NCBI RefSeq assembly: GCF_037860775.1
Contig: NZ_JBBEWC010000016.1
Coordinates: forward strand, 46,769-110,768
Origin: Emticicia soli
GTDB lineage: Bacteria; Bacteroidota; Bacteroidia; Cytophagales; Spirosomataceae
DNA length: 64,000 nt
Direction of reading: 5' to 3'
A program made the position numbers and the translations under genes. The notes under the pieces are model-generated. The model had not been told where the DNA came from. It searched no databases and saw only the letters and a list, made by a program, of their open reading frames with translations. Below are positions 33,310 through 41,419 of the stretch, piece by piece (within the stretch, counting starts at the first letter, position 1; the number at the start of each line of letters is the position of its first letter).

Positions 33310-34416
33310 ATGAAAAAAACCATTTTTGTGTCTGTCTTATCATTGGTTACGACGGGCGTATTTGCACAAGGACTTGATAATCAACTTCGTGATGCTCAAT
33401 GTAAGTCGATTACTGATGAAATCACAAAAGGAGAAAAGGCGAGTCTAGATGCTAAGAAAGGTGCAAAGTCATCAACCTGGGTTAAACTTGCCGCTGCTTA
33501 CGAAGATATGGCAATTAACTGTGGCAAAGATTCTTTAGCATCACAAAAAGCTTACAATACCTATAAAAAGGCTCTAGAAGTAGAGGCTGGGGGAAAGGGG
33601 ACTAAAGATATAGAAGCTGCCTTAACCAGTCAAAAAATTTATTCAGCGCTAATGCAACAAGGTGCAGGTTTTTATAATTCTAAAAACTTCGCTGACGCAC
33701 TTAAATTATTCAGATTGGCCTCAGAAGTAAGTCCAAAAGATACAACAGCTGCATTATATGCTGGTATCGTAGGTCAACAGGCTCAGGATATTGATGCTGC
33801 CAAGATTTTCTTCAACAAATTTATTGAACAAGGAGGTAAAGATCCAGCTGTATTTTATAGCTTGTCAGAAATCTATAAAGGAGAGAAAAACACAGCTCAA
33901 GCAGTAGATGTTTTGAAAAAAGGAATAGCGGCTAATCCTAATGATAAAGACCTTAAAGGTTCATTAGTAAATGTTCAGTTATCAAGTGGTAATTCTGAAG
34001 AAGCCATCGCAGAGCTTAAAAAATTAGTAGATGGAGACCCTACTAATGTAAATAATATACTTAACCTGGCTATTCTTTATGATAATAGTGGCAAGAAAGA
34101 AGAAGCTTTAGAGTGGTATAAAAAGGCACTGGCGGTTGATCCAAATAATTATGATTGTAACTTTAACCTTGGTGTATATTATTTCAACCAGGCAGTACAA
34201 ATCAAAAATGAGGTGGATAAAATGGATATGAAAGAATATCAAAAGAATGGTAAAGCGGTAGAAGACAAAGCATGTGCTAAATTCGCTGAAGCGAAACCAT
34301 ATTTTGAGACTTGTAAAGCAGTGAGAGAAAAAGAAGGTAAAGCATTGGAAGAGGATCTTACAAGCAGCTTAACTAGCGTTAACTCGGTTCTTGAGCAATG
34401 TGCAAAACGCAAATAA
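33310..34416 (+). CDS. Periplasmic TPR protein
   Basis: This 368-aa protein has a signal peptide (MKKTIFVSVLSLVTTGVFAQ). From about residue 110 on come roughly five tetratricopeptide repeats, for example NFADALKLFRLASEVSPKD, NTAQAVDVLKKGIAANPND, NSEEAIAELKKLVDGDPTN and KKEEALEWYKKALAVDPNN. It is a protein-interaction scaffold of unknown partner. It is the last rightward gene before the gene-poor 34.4-41.4 kb stretch. Confidence 0.8.
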   Translation: MKKTIFVSVLSLVTTGVFAQGLDNQLRDAQCKSITDEITKGEKASLDAKKGAKSSTWVKLAAAYEDMAINCGKDSLASQKAYNTYKKALEVEAGGKGTKDIEAALTSQKIYSALMQQGAGFYNSKNFADALKLFRLASEVSPKDTTAALYAGIVGQQAQDIDAAKIFFNKFIEQGGKDPAVFYSLSEIYKGEKNTAQAVDVLKKGIAANPNDKDLKGSLVNVQLSSGNSEEAIAELKKLVDGDPTNVNNILNLAILYDNSGKKEEALEWYKKALAVDPNNYDCNFNLGVYYFNQAVQIKNEVDKMDMKEYQKNGKAVEDKACAKFAEAKPYFETCKAVREKEGKALEEDLTSSLTSVNSVLEQCAKRK

Positions 34417-34451
34417 GTAATTTCTGAGAACTGAATAGGTATCAGAAAAAT

Positions 34452-34493
34452 ATTAAAAAGCCCCTCAGAAATATTTCTGAGGGGCTTTTTAAT
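34452..34493. terminator. Perfectly palindromic terminator
   Basis: Positions 34452-34472 and 34473-34493 are exact reverse complements (21 bp, core AAAAAGCCCCTCAGAAA). It serves the TPR gene and is symmetric for leftward transcripts. Confidence 0.85.
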
Positions 34494-34541
34494 GGAAATA
34501 ATATATGAATTACCTGTATGAAGGGGAGTTATATTTTTTCT

Positions 34542-34569
34542 ATTTAACATAATATAAATTATATAACTT
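34542..34569 (-). other. dif: Candidate dif (XerCD) site
   Basis: Read leftward it has a left arm AAGTTATATAA, a 6-bp centre TTTATA and a right arm TTATGTTAAAT. The right (XerD) arm is identical to that of E. coli dif, and 20 of 28 positions match overall, all differences but one lying in the outer XerC arm, which varies between phyla. It sits exactly where the gene direction changes from mainly rightward to mainly leftward. AT richness makes chance similarity possible. Confidence 0.55.
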
Positions 34570-34616
34570 GTATTTAAAGCTTTTTCTGAGTGGAAAAAGG
34601 TGTGGAAAATAAAAAA

Positions 34617-34629
34617 TCCACGTGGAACA
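34617..34629. other. parS-like sequence
   Basis: TCCACGTGGAACA matches 13 of 16 positions of the parS form TGTTCCACGTGGAACA, missing only the left three bases. It lies about 285 bp downstream of the ParA partner gene. A chance CACGTG palindrome cannot be excluded. Confidence 0.3.
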
Positions 34630-34913
34630 TTTGTTGATAAAATGTTTATATAGCCGCTATCCTTATCTTAACTAAGCAATTGAAAAATATTTTGTAATTG
34701 CTTTTGCGAAATACGAGGCTATTAAAAAATCAGTGCCCACTATCTGTTTCTTAATTAATAATCTCTCAGGCTTGTTAGAATCTAGTTAGATTTCAGAGAA
34801 ACTCATTTTATAGCTTAAATTTTCCGAAAAACATGATTGCTGACATTTGAATATACTGTATTAGCGCCCGGAAATTTTATTTCATTCAAATCTCAGGAAA
34901 GCCTTAATTTAGC

Positions 34914-35237
34914 TTAATTAAGGAATGCTTTTAATGCTTTAGGTTTTCTACCTACTTTTTTACGCATTTTAACTTTTTCAGGGCGTTCCTTAATTTTCTT
35001 ATCTTCAAAAAATACTCCCAATGCTTCTATAATAATATCTTTCTGAGACATACCTTCCCAGTACCCGTAATCTTTCATTGTTTCAACTAATTCATTCGGA
35101 CAATCGAATGTAACTTTTGTTGATGTACCGCTGTCTTGTAAAGCAGCTATCGCTGCCGGTTGATTAGCCGTATTGGCTTGTTCAGTATTTTTTGTTGGAA
35201 CTAAACTCTCAAAGGTGAAATTTTTATTCTTTGCCAT
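34914..35237 (-). CDS. Ribbon-helix-helix-like partner of ParA
   Basis: This 107-aa protein has a Gln/Ala/Asn-rich N-terminal half of 45 residues, then KVTFDCPNELVETMKDYGYWEGMS-like sequence (a strand followed by two helices, as in ribbon-helix-helix DNA binders) and a very basic tail (KVKMRKKVGRKPKALK). It lies 39 nt downstream of the ParA gene on the same strand. This small-partner arrangement resembles plasmid-type partition cassettes in which the second protein binds the centromere. It has no ParB features. Confidence 0.7.
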   Translation of the reverse strand: MAKNKNFTFESLVPTKNTEQANTANQPAAIAALQDSGTSTKVTFDCPNELVETMKDYGYWEGMSQKDIIIEALGVFFEDKKIKERPEKVKMRKKVGRKPKALKAFLN

Positions 35238-35276
35238 TTTCTTAAGATTTTAAATTACAGAGATTGTAGAAAACAA

Positions 35277-36041
35277 TTAATTGTTCATACTACCTAAAAT
35301 CTCTTTAGTTAATTGATAATAATCCATTGCACCATTACTATCTGGCGAATATGAAAAAATATCTTTTCCATTAGCTTGAGCTTCAGATATAGCAATATTA
35401 TCTCTGATGGTTGTACTAAAGAATGCCCCACCCAATTGTTGTTTTGTGGCTTCTATAATATCGTTACTTAGTTTCTTATTAATTCTAGGATTATAGCGTG
35501 TAGCAAATACACCACCTAATTTGGTCTGTGGACTAATAAGTTGTAACTCTGAAGAATAATTCAAAAAGTTTCGAAGACCCTCATAACTTAAGAATTCAGC
35601 TTGTAGAGGTACAAGATAAATATCGCAAGCAATTAAAGCGATTCTGGTCATACCTGAAAGTGTCGGAGGACAATCGACCATAATATAATCGTAGTTCTTT
35701 TTAACCTTATCTAGTAGTAATTTAAGATTAAAGGGAAATACAGGAGAAGCTTTGATTGAGTCTTCTTTTGTATTAAGCTCAGAAGAACTTGGTAGCAAAT
35801 CTCCAATGTCTGTATGAATTACAACAGTATCAAATGGAAGCTCACCACTGAGATAATTCCCTACATGATTCTTCCCCACTTGCGCTTCCTGTACACCAAA
35901 ACATCTGGTAAGACTCGCCTGGCCATCAAGGTCGATAAAGAGCACTCGAGCATTAGCAAATTTCTGGAAGGCGGCACCAAGGTTCTGGGTTGATGTAGTT
36001 TTCCCTACTCCCCCTTTGTTGTTTACTATACTAATAGTCAT
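35277..36041 (-). CDS. ParA family partition ATPase
   Basis: This protein is 254 aa from the ATG at 36041, giving MTISIVNNKGGVGKTT with a deviant Walker A (Lys9 and Lys14). Also present are VLFIDLDGQASLTRCFG (switch I / Walker A'), YIMVDCPPTLSGMTR (Walker B) and LVPLQAEFLSYEGLRNFL. It lacks an N-terminal HTH domain, as in small plasmid ParAs and chromosomal Soj. It would move DNA cargo along the nucleoid together with the RHH-like neighbour. The upstream DNA is extremely AT-rich. Confidence 0.88.
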   Translation of the reverse strand: MTISIVNNKGGVGKTTSTQNLGAAFQKFANARVLFIDLDGQASLTRCFGVQEAQVGKNHVGNYLSGELPFDTVVIHTDIGDLLPSSSELNTKEDSIKASPVFPFNLKLLLDKVKKNYDYIMVDCPPTLSGMTRIALIACDIYLVPLQAEFLSYEGLRNFLNYSSELQLISPQTKLGGVFATRYNPRINKKLSNDIIEATKQQLGGAFFSTTIRDNIAISEAQANGKDIFSYSPDSNGAMDYYQLTKEILGSMNN

Positions 36042-36120
36042 TGTTATATTAATAATATTGTGCGGCAATATAAAACAAATCATCCGTAGTAACAATATTA
36101 AAATATTAAGTTTTATTAAA

Positions 36121-36600
36121 AATAATAACTTTATTATAAGTACAGGATAATTTTATATGTATTTATATATTAAAAAATACTTATATATAATAAATTATTA
36201 ATCTTATATAATATTATGTTTAGTATTATTAGTCATAATAAAATTTAAAGTATATATATAAATATTAGTAATAATTAATTTATTCTTTAAGAAAATTTAT
36301 TACTAATAGTAAATACTTATTTAATAGTAATATCTAATAGTTTGTATGTAATCATTAATTTAAATATTATTGTTAGTTATATATAATATATACTTATTTT
36401 TAGTATTAATTATATATAAATATATAATATCATTGATTAATATTATTGATATTTAAAAGTCTTATTTTTATATATTTATTCATATTGTAAAATATATATT
36501 AAAAGTATTGTATTTAATATATGTAAAATAATAATATGTAATATAAGTAGTTTAATAAGTTTCTATATGTATTAATAGTATATTTATTATTGCAATTGTT
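36121..36600. other. Ultra-AT-rich tract
   Basis: By my count only about 51 of 480 bases are G or C (about 11%), far below the flanks. The sequence is dominated by TATATA and TTAATA runs without an exact repeat unit. Confidence 0.8.
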
Positions 36601-37542
36601 TAAATATGGCTTATTTGAGCGTTTTATTCGTCTGATGGGCAACTACCCTATTTAGTAGTATAAAGTTTCTTACGCAGGCTGTTTGGTGCCTTAAAATATG
36701 CTTGTCTTTTTGGCTTTACTAGAGACATCACCTTGTGATTTCTTGTTGGTTCTTGAAGCCAGTTGCAAGTGTAGTCAGAATCTTTAAAAATACTTTGAAG
36801 TTGTATGAAGAATTAAAAAATAAATTGCCTTTATCAGAAAGAAATGCAGACGACATTTAAGGTAGTGCATTCTGAAAAAATTGTGAATGCTTCTTAATTT
36901 GATGCGGTGATGGAGTTACCGAACTAATTGAATTGTTTATCATTCTAAAAAGAGGCTACCGATTTTACTTACTCTAAAATGTTGTTCGTTACGAGAATTT
37001 CTTTTTAGTCTTAAATTTTAGAAATGATATTGACCAAAAGTAACGATGAATGTTTAATTGTACTAAGGGAAATTCTTAAGGTTAGATTCACTTTATGTAA
37101 TAGTAAAATGAATTTTGTGTGTAGATGACTGAAGCAAATTTTGATAGTAAGACAGAATGTTAATTCTTATGCGATATAAAACTAGGAACTATTAACTTCA
37201 AGCATGAGATTGTAAGTAGTTGAAATAGATTCATAAATGATTCTATGTTTAACTGATAAAGGAGAAGATGTTTAATTCTCAATTAAACATATCTAAGTAT
37301 GTCTACAATCTAAAACAAGAGGACAGCATAGATTGCTATTGCATATTAGCTGTAATATAATATAATAGAAGAAAGCCTTTGGAGATAACTATTTCAATAG
37401 AGTTTAAATCGTAGTGGTCAAATTGAGCGACGGAGCTTAATTGAAGGAGTTGGTCTTTATTGCTTATCGGGTGAGGATTTAGTGATTATATATAGTATAA
37501 AACCTGTTGAGTTGTTTGGGCTCTAAGGTTTAATACATCTGT

Positions 37543-37573
37543 ACTACCCAGTTAGCTCGTAGGTAGTTTTTTT
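37543..37573 (+). terminator. Orphan terminator-like hairpin
   Basis: ACTACC pairs with GGTAGT across a 13-nt loop, followed by a T run (TTTTTT), with no gene upstream on this strand. Confidence 0.4.
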
Positions 37574-37803
37574 CTGTCACGTGGCGGTCGTCTATATATT
37601 ATAAAAGCACTGCTCTGGCTGGTGCGCCCCCGTAAGATTTTATTCCTTTAGTATGAAAGTAAATCTTGGCTTATACTGTGAGTTATGGGAATCGATAACT
37701 TATAATAGAATAACTTAAACAGAATGTAAAAAAAAATACAAAGCATGTTATATTAGTTTAAAATAGGAGCTTGTATTGGAGAGATCATTCATTCGAAACG
37801 TTG

Positions 37804-38073
37804 GCACTACTCTAAACGTAATAGACAAGAGGTAGTGTGAAAAGTGCTTTGGATAAGGAAGCAAACCCAAGTTTTGAGTTTACATTAATTTAGCTCACTC
37901 TGCTCCATAGTTCACTATTGAATGACTATAGTAGAGTGGGTTAAATTAATTGAACAACCGCTTTTGCACATATAGTAGAAAGAGAGGCTAAGCAATTAGT
38001 ATTTATACCGAATAAGGATTTTAATAGATAACTTTTTAACTGGCTCATAAACTCTGATTCGGTATAAATACTA
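37804..38073 (+). other. Cluster of stable hairpins in non-coding DNA (candidate structured RNA)
   Basis: Three hairpins follow each other. CACTACTCT / AGAGGTAGTG lies at 37804-37838. A 20-bp stem joins 37885-37904 and 37930-37949, with three G-U pairs if read as + strand RNA, and encloses a second small stem. A perfect 17-bp inverted repeat (TAGTATTTATACCGAAT) lies at 37997-38013 and 38057-38073. There is no protein frame. A non-coding RNA is inferred only from structure. Confidence 0.35.
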
Positions 38074-38301
38074 TAAGTATACAAAAACTTAACTGCTGAT
38101 CATTGATTATTTGAAAGACGTTATTTAGTTATTTAACAAGAGCGCTAACGTTTGCAACAAAGCCTAAGTTCTGGTTTTTAATTCTTCAACATTTCAAAAA
38201 ACTATATGTGTCTTTCTATTCGCTTGATGGCCAAATTAAGATGACACTAAAAATACACTAGAAAGTATCTTAGATTCATTATAATAAAAACTGACAAATT
38301 G

Positions 38302-38733
38302 TCATATTGCGCTAGACTCAAAAACTTGAGTATTACCATCAGTATAAACCACAATGATGCGAGCAACGTTACCTTGACCAAAATTAGGGAAAGAAGTGCC
38401 GCTGAGATTTGTTTGAACGGTAGGATTCTCAGGCGTTTTCTTTTCATTCAATTCTCGAGGCGCAGGAATTGGTCTTTTTTGGGCTGTAATGACTTGATTA
38501 TTAGGCGATTGCACTGTTAGTTGAGTTTCATTTTCTTCATCTTCCAAAAACCAATCAAACCCTAATTCAGGGTATCTTTTGTAAATTTTCTGTACAATCT
38601 CTAAACTAGGCTTATTTCTGTCAGATAAAATGTGAGAAATACTAGGTCGAGGCACTCCAATCTCATCAGCAAACTTAGTTGAGGTTAAATCTTTGTCATT
38701 TATAAATCGACGGATTTTTTCATTTAATTTCAT
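38302..38733 (-). CDS. XRE-family HTH transcriptional regulator
   Basis: This 143-aa protein has an N-terminal helix-turn-helix: LNEKIRRFINDKDLTSTKFADEI, then VPRPSISHILSDRNKPSLEIVQKI. A polar, proline-rich linker leads to a short C-terminal segment, ARIIVVYTDGNTQVFESS. Single-domain XRE proteins of this length are often phage-, plasmid- or toxin-antitoxin-linked repressors. A TTTACA-n8-TGTAAA palindrome starts 7 nt upstream of the start codon, suggesting autoregulation. No toxin-like partner is adjacent. Confidence 0.82.
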   Translation of the reverse strand: MKLNEKIRRFINDKDLTSTKFADEIGVPRPSISHILSDRNKPSLEIVQKIYKRYPELGFDWFLEDEENETQLTVQSPNNQVITAQKRPIPAPRELNEKKTPENPTVQTNLSGTSFPNFGQGNVARIIVVYTDGNTQVFESSAI

Positions 38734-38739
38734 AAACAG

Positions 38740-38903
38740 TTTACAGTTATATTTGTAAATACTTATATAGACAAAAGTAAATAAGTGATTTCAAATGTTA
38801 ATTAACAATTATAAATATATGTTACAAATATAAATTGTTTAGAATTGAAAATCAAATACTTTTGTAAATATATTCAACTAATGTAAATACAGGGTTGTTT
38901 ACA
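38740..38903. promoter_or_regulatory. TGTAAA/TTTACA repeats, candidate XRE operators
   Basis: TTTACA (38740-38745) and TGTAAA (38754-38759) form a palindrome with 8-nt spacing in front of the XRE gene. Further TGTAAA copies lie near 38864 and at 38882-38887, the latter paired with TTTACA at 38898-38903. Similar TTACAAAT lies near 38821. Confidence 0.45.
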
Positions 38904-39956
38904 TATAGAATACAAATGTTAATATTCTCATTATCAAAGAATTACATAATAAAAGAAGATTAAAGAGGTTTTATTTAAACTTATCTATAGTCAGGAATTA
39001 GAAATTAGAATAAGGTATGTTTCGTTTTTTTTGAGGAGCAGCAAATCTTATATATATAAAAAAAGCTTATCGGGAGAGAATCAACCTGATTTAACATTGT
39101 TACAAAAAAGATGAAAAATATTTACAAAAGTGGCTTGCATTTCAGTGTATTTGTCATTTAACTTTGTATCACCGCTTACGGCTTACGTGCTTTTCACATA
39201 TAATTCATTGTTCAATTAGAACAGTAAAACGATATTTTAAGTAAAGGTTTAATTTGTAGGTAGAAATGCCAACAATTTGGGATTCAATCGTCAGAAAGCT
39301 CTTTCTTCATTTAGATAGGGCTTTTTTTATTTTACAGCCCTTCCCAGAATTAAATCTATCTCATTCTTCCCAAGAATTTTTTCACTCAAGCGATTCTCAT
39401 GAGTTCCATAAGAGAAGTAAACATATCAGTTCAGGTGAAGTAACCAATGTTGAGAGGCGAGAATCCGAAGATAAGGGCGCTTTTTAGAAATTGCTGGAGG
39501 CAAATCTGGACTAGGAGTTTTTTAAATTTGTACATATTAACTTATCCCCTATTTATCTTATAATAGCTTTAGTAGTGCTCTGATTAGGTGACATATTGTC
39601 TTGTATAGAAAGAATAACTTAATATCACTAAATAATGGATACAATAAACCTACGTAATAATGAGTGTCATAATATATTGGAAAGGTTTCGTTTAATAAGC
39701 ATGATTAATTTTAATGATTATGGGATAAAGTGTAGAGCTGTAAAGGAATCTTAATGGGAGTATTTAAAAGACAGTCCTAGTCAATTTTTTAATGCAAAGA
39801 ACGGATAGCCATTAAATGCTCATAGAAGCGTTCATTAAATGAAATAAGGAAAAGGTATTGAGAAGTAATGTAATAATTCTGTAGTGGCCTTGTGCGAGAT
39901 AAAATACAGAAAGTATTGAGAGGTGTCTAATCTAAGATACTGAGGTTATATTTAAA

Positions 39957-39998
39957 CTTAAACAAAAAAGCAGAGACATCTCTGCTTTTTTGTTTAAG
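39957..39998. terminator. dapD terminator
   Basis: A perfect 20-bp stem (39957-39976 with 39979-39998, core AAAAAAGCAGAGA) lies 20 nt after the dapD stop. Confidence 0.85.
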
Positions 39999-40017
39999 AA
40001 TTTGTATGCAAGTGTAT

Positions 40018-40827
40018 TTATACTGATACATTGTTTTCTCTCAAAGCATCGTTAAGAGAGGTCTTAAGATCTGTACTTGCTTTTCTTTGGCCAATAATTA
40101 AAGCACATGGTACGCCAAATTCGCCGGCAGCATATTTTTTAGGAAGCATCCCAGGAATCACAACAGAGTTATCAGGTATATAGCCGGTATATTCCTGGCC
40201 TGTATTTACATCGATTATCTTTGAACTACTGGTAATTGTTACACCTGCACCTAGAACAGCTCGTTTGCCTATTCTAGCGCCTTCTACAACGATACAACGA
40301 GATCCAATGAATGCTCCGTCTTCTATTATCACTGGAGAGGCCTGAGCAGGCTCTAATACACCCCCAATGCCTACTCCACCACTAAGATGAACATCTTTAC
40401 CTATCTGTGCACAACTACCTACTGTAGCCCAGGTATCAACCATTGTTCCTGAATCTACATAAGCACCTATATTAACGTATGAAGGCATTAAGATAACTCC
40501 TTTAGCAAGATAAGAGCCATATCTGGCCACAGCGGGAGGTACTACACGTACTCCAATTTTATCGTATCCTGTTTTCAATTTCATTTTATCATGAAACTCA
40601 AATATTCCTACTTCTTGAATGCTCATCTGTTGAAGAGGGAAGTATAAGATGATAGCTTTCTTCACCCAGTCATTAGTTGTCCAGCTTCCATCTTCATTTG
40701 GACTAGCAACCCGGAGGACTCCATCATTCACTTGACTAATAATTTCTTCTATCGCATTTTTAGTGGCTGGATCATTAAGTAATGATCTATCTTCCCAAGC
40801 GGCTTCAATGGTTGTTTTTAACGACAT
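40018..40827 (-). CDS. dapD: 2,3,4,5-tetrahydropyridine-2,6-dicarboxylate N-succinyltransferase
   Basis: This 269-aa protein has an N-terminal helical domain, then a left-handed beta-helix made of hexapeptide repeats (VILMPSYVNIGAYVDSGTMV, CAQIGKDVHLSGGVGIGGVL, GAFIGSRCIVVEGARIGKRA). The KKAIILYFPLQQM and VVPPAVARYGSYL segments are DapD-specific. It catalyses the succinyl-CoA-dependent step of lysine and diaminopimelate synthesis. It is a single gene facing left. Confidence 0.94.
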   Translation of the reverse strand: MSLKTTIEAAWEDRSLLNDPATKNAIEEIISQVNDGVLRVASPNEDGSWTTNDWVKKAIILYFPLQQMSIQEVGIFEFHDKMKLKTGYDKIGVRVVPPAVARYGSYLAKGVILMPSYVNIGAYVDSGTMVDTWATVGSCAQIGKDVHLSGGVGIGGVLEPAQASPVIIEDGAFIGSRCIVVEGARIGKRAVLGAGVTITSSSKIIDVNTGQEYTGYIPDNSVVIPGMLPKKYAAGEFGVPCALIIGQRKASTDLKTSLNDALRENNVSV

Positions 40828-41419
40828 TTTTTGTTAATTAAAAGTATTAATATAAATAATTTAATGTACTTATAGTCAATGACTTATAATATATGTTTAA
40901 GGATATTTTAAGTTCATATCTACTGATTTTTAATCATTAAAAACAAATTTAGGGTAATATATTCACAATCGCAAGAGCTTCTCCCTCCTACTATTATGGC
41001 TTGACATTAGAAATTTCTTTAAAGTAACATTACTAGTAAGACTTATCTATTATTACCCCTTCCAATGATCTCTATTTAGCAAAGGAATAAACATACAGAC
41101 TCATTAGCATCCTTACGACATTAAATTCATTAACACATCATTATAACAAGTGTATTTATAACACCATAACAGTTATTTGCTATCATACTAATACTAATAA
41201 GTAAAAACAAGAGTACTAAGACTATATAGCCACTACATAACTAATATTTTTAGTAGAATTTACTAAATTATACTACTTTATTTAGTTAGTAATACTAAAA
41301 ATATTAGTGTGTTAATCTTTAGTATATAATTATTCTATATTATATTTAGTATAGTTACCTTATATGAATAAAACTTATTAACTTGCATGATCGTACCACT
41401 TAAACCAATTTTTTATACA
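40828..41419. other. Intergenic region between divergent dapD and gap
   Basis: These 592 AT-rich bases hold an exact inverted repeat, ACTAATATTTTTAGTA / TACTAAAAATATTAGT, at 41240-41255 and 41293-41308 (37-nt loop). Here C exceeds G on the + strand (47 to 22 in 40981-41220). Promoters for both genes must lie here, but I found no exact consensus. Confidence 0.55.

Larger units (their letters stand above)
34417..34913. other. Intergenic region at the strand switch
   Basis: It contains the palindromic terminator, the dif-like site and the parS-like sequence listed separately. A DnaA-box-like TTTTCCACA (leftward) lies near 34601-34609. No gene is seen. Confidence 0.6.
36042..38301. other. Long gene-poor region upstream of the ParA gene
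   Basis: In these 2260 bases no reading frame is convincing. It divides into an ultra-AT-rich tract (about 36100-36600), a stretch with only frame fragments (36.6-37.5 kb), and a part with several strong hairpins (37.5-38.1 kb). G exceeds C on the + strand over most of it. Confidence 0.6.
38734..40017. other. Intergenic region between the XRE gene and dapD
   Basis: These 1284 bases hold the operator-like repeats near 38740-38903 and the dapD terminator. A 73-codon rightward frame at 39266 has no protein-like character. G exceeds C on the + strand (54 to 22 in 39661-39900). Confidence 0.5.

Noticed and set aside
36121..36600. oriC with DNA-unwinding element
   Set aside because: Gene direction and skew around it point to convergence of replication forks, not divergence. 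No DnaA-box cluster is visible, only one DnaA-box-like 9-mer near 34601.
38130..38175. Integron attC-like core (GCGCTAACG and TTGCAAC)
   Set aside because: No matching partner core at the right spacing and no integrase gene in the window.
39266..39487. 73-codon rightward frame as a gene
   Set aside because: Composition is His/Ser/Phe-rich without a fold, signal or neighbour support, and no promoter or start signal is visible.
40875..40905. Second dif-like site near dapD
   Set aside because: CTTATAATATATGTTTAAG resembles dif loosely, but the XerD arm has an inserted T and spacing does not fit 11-6-11.
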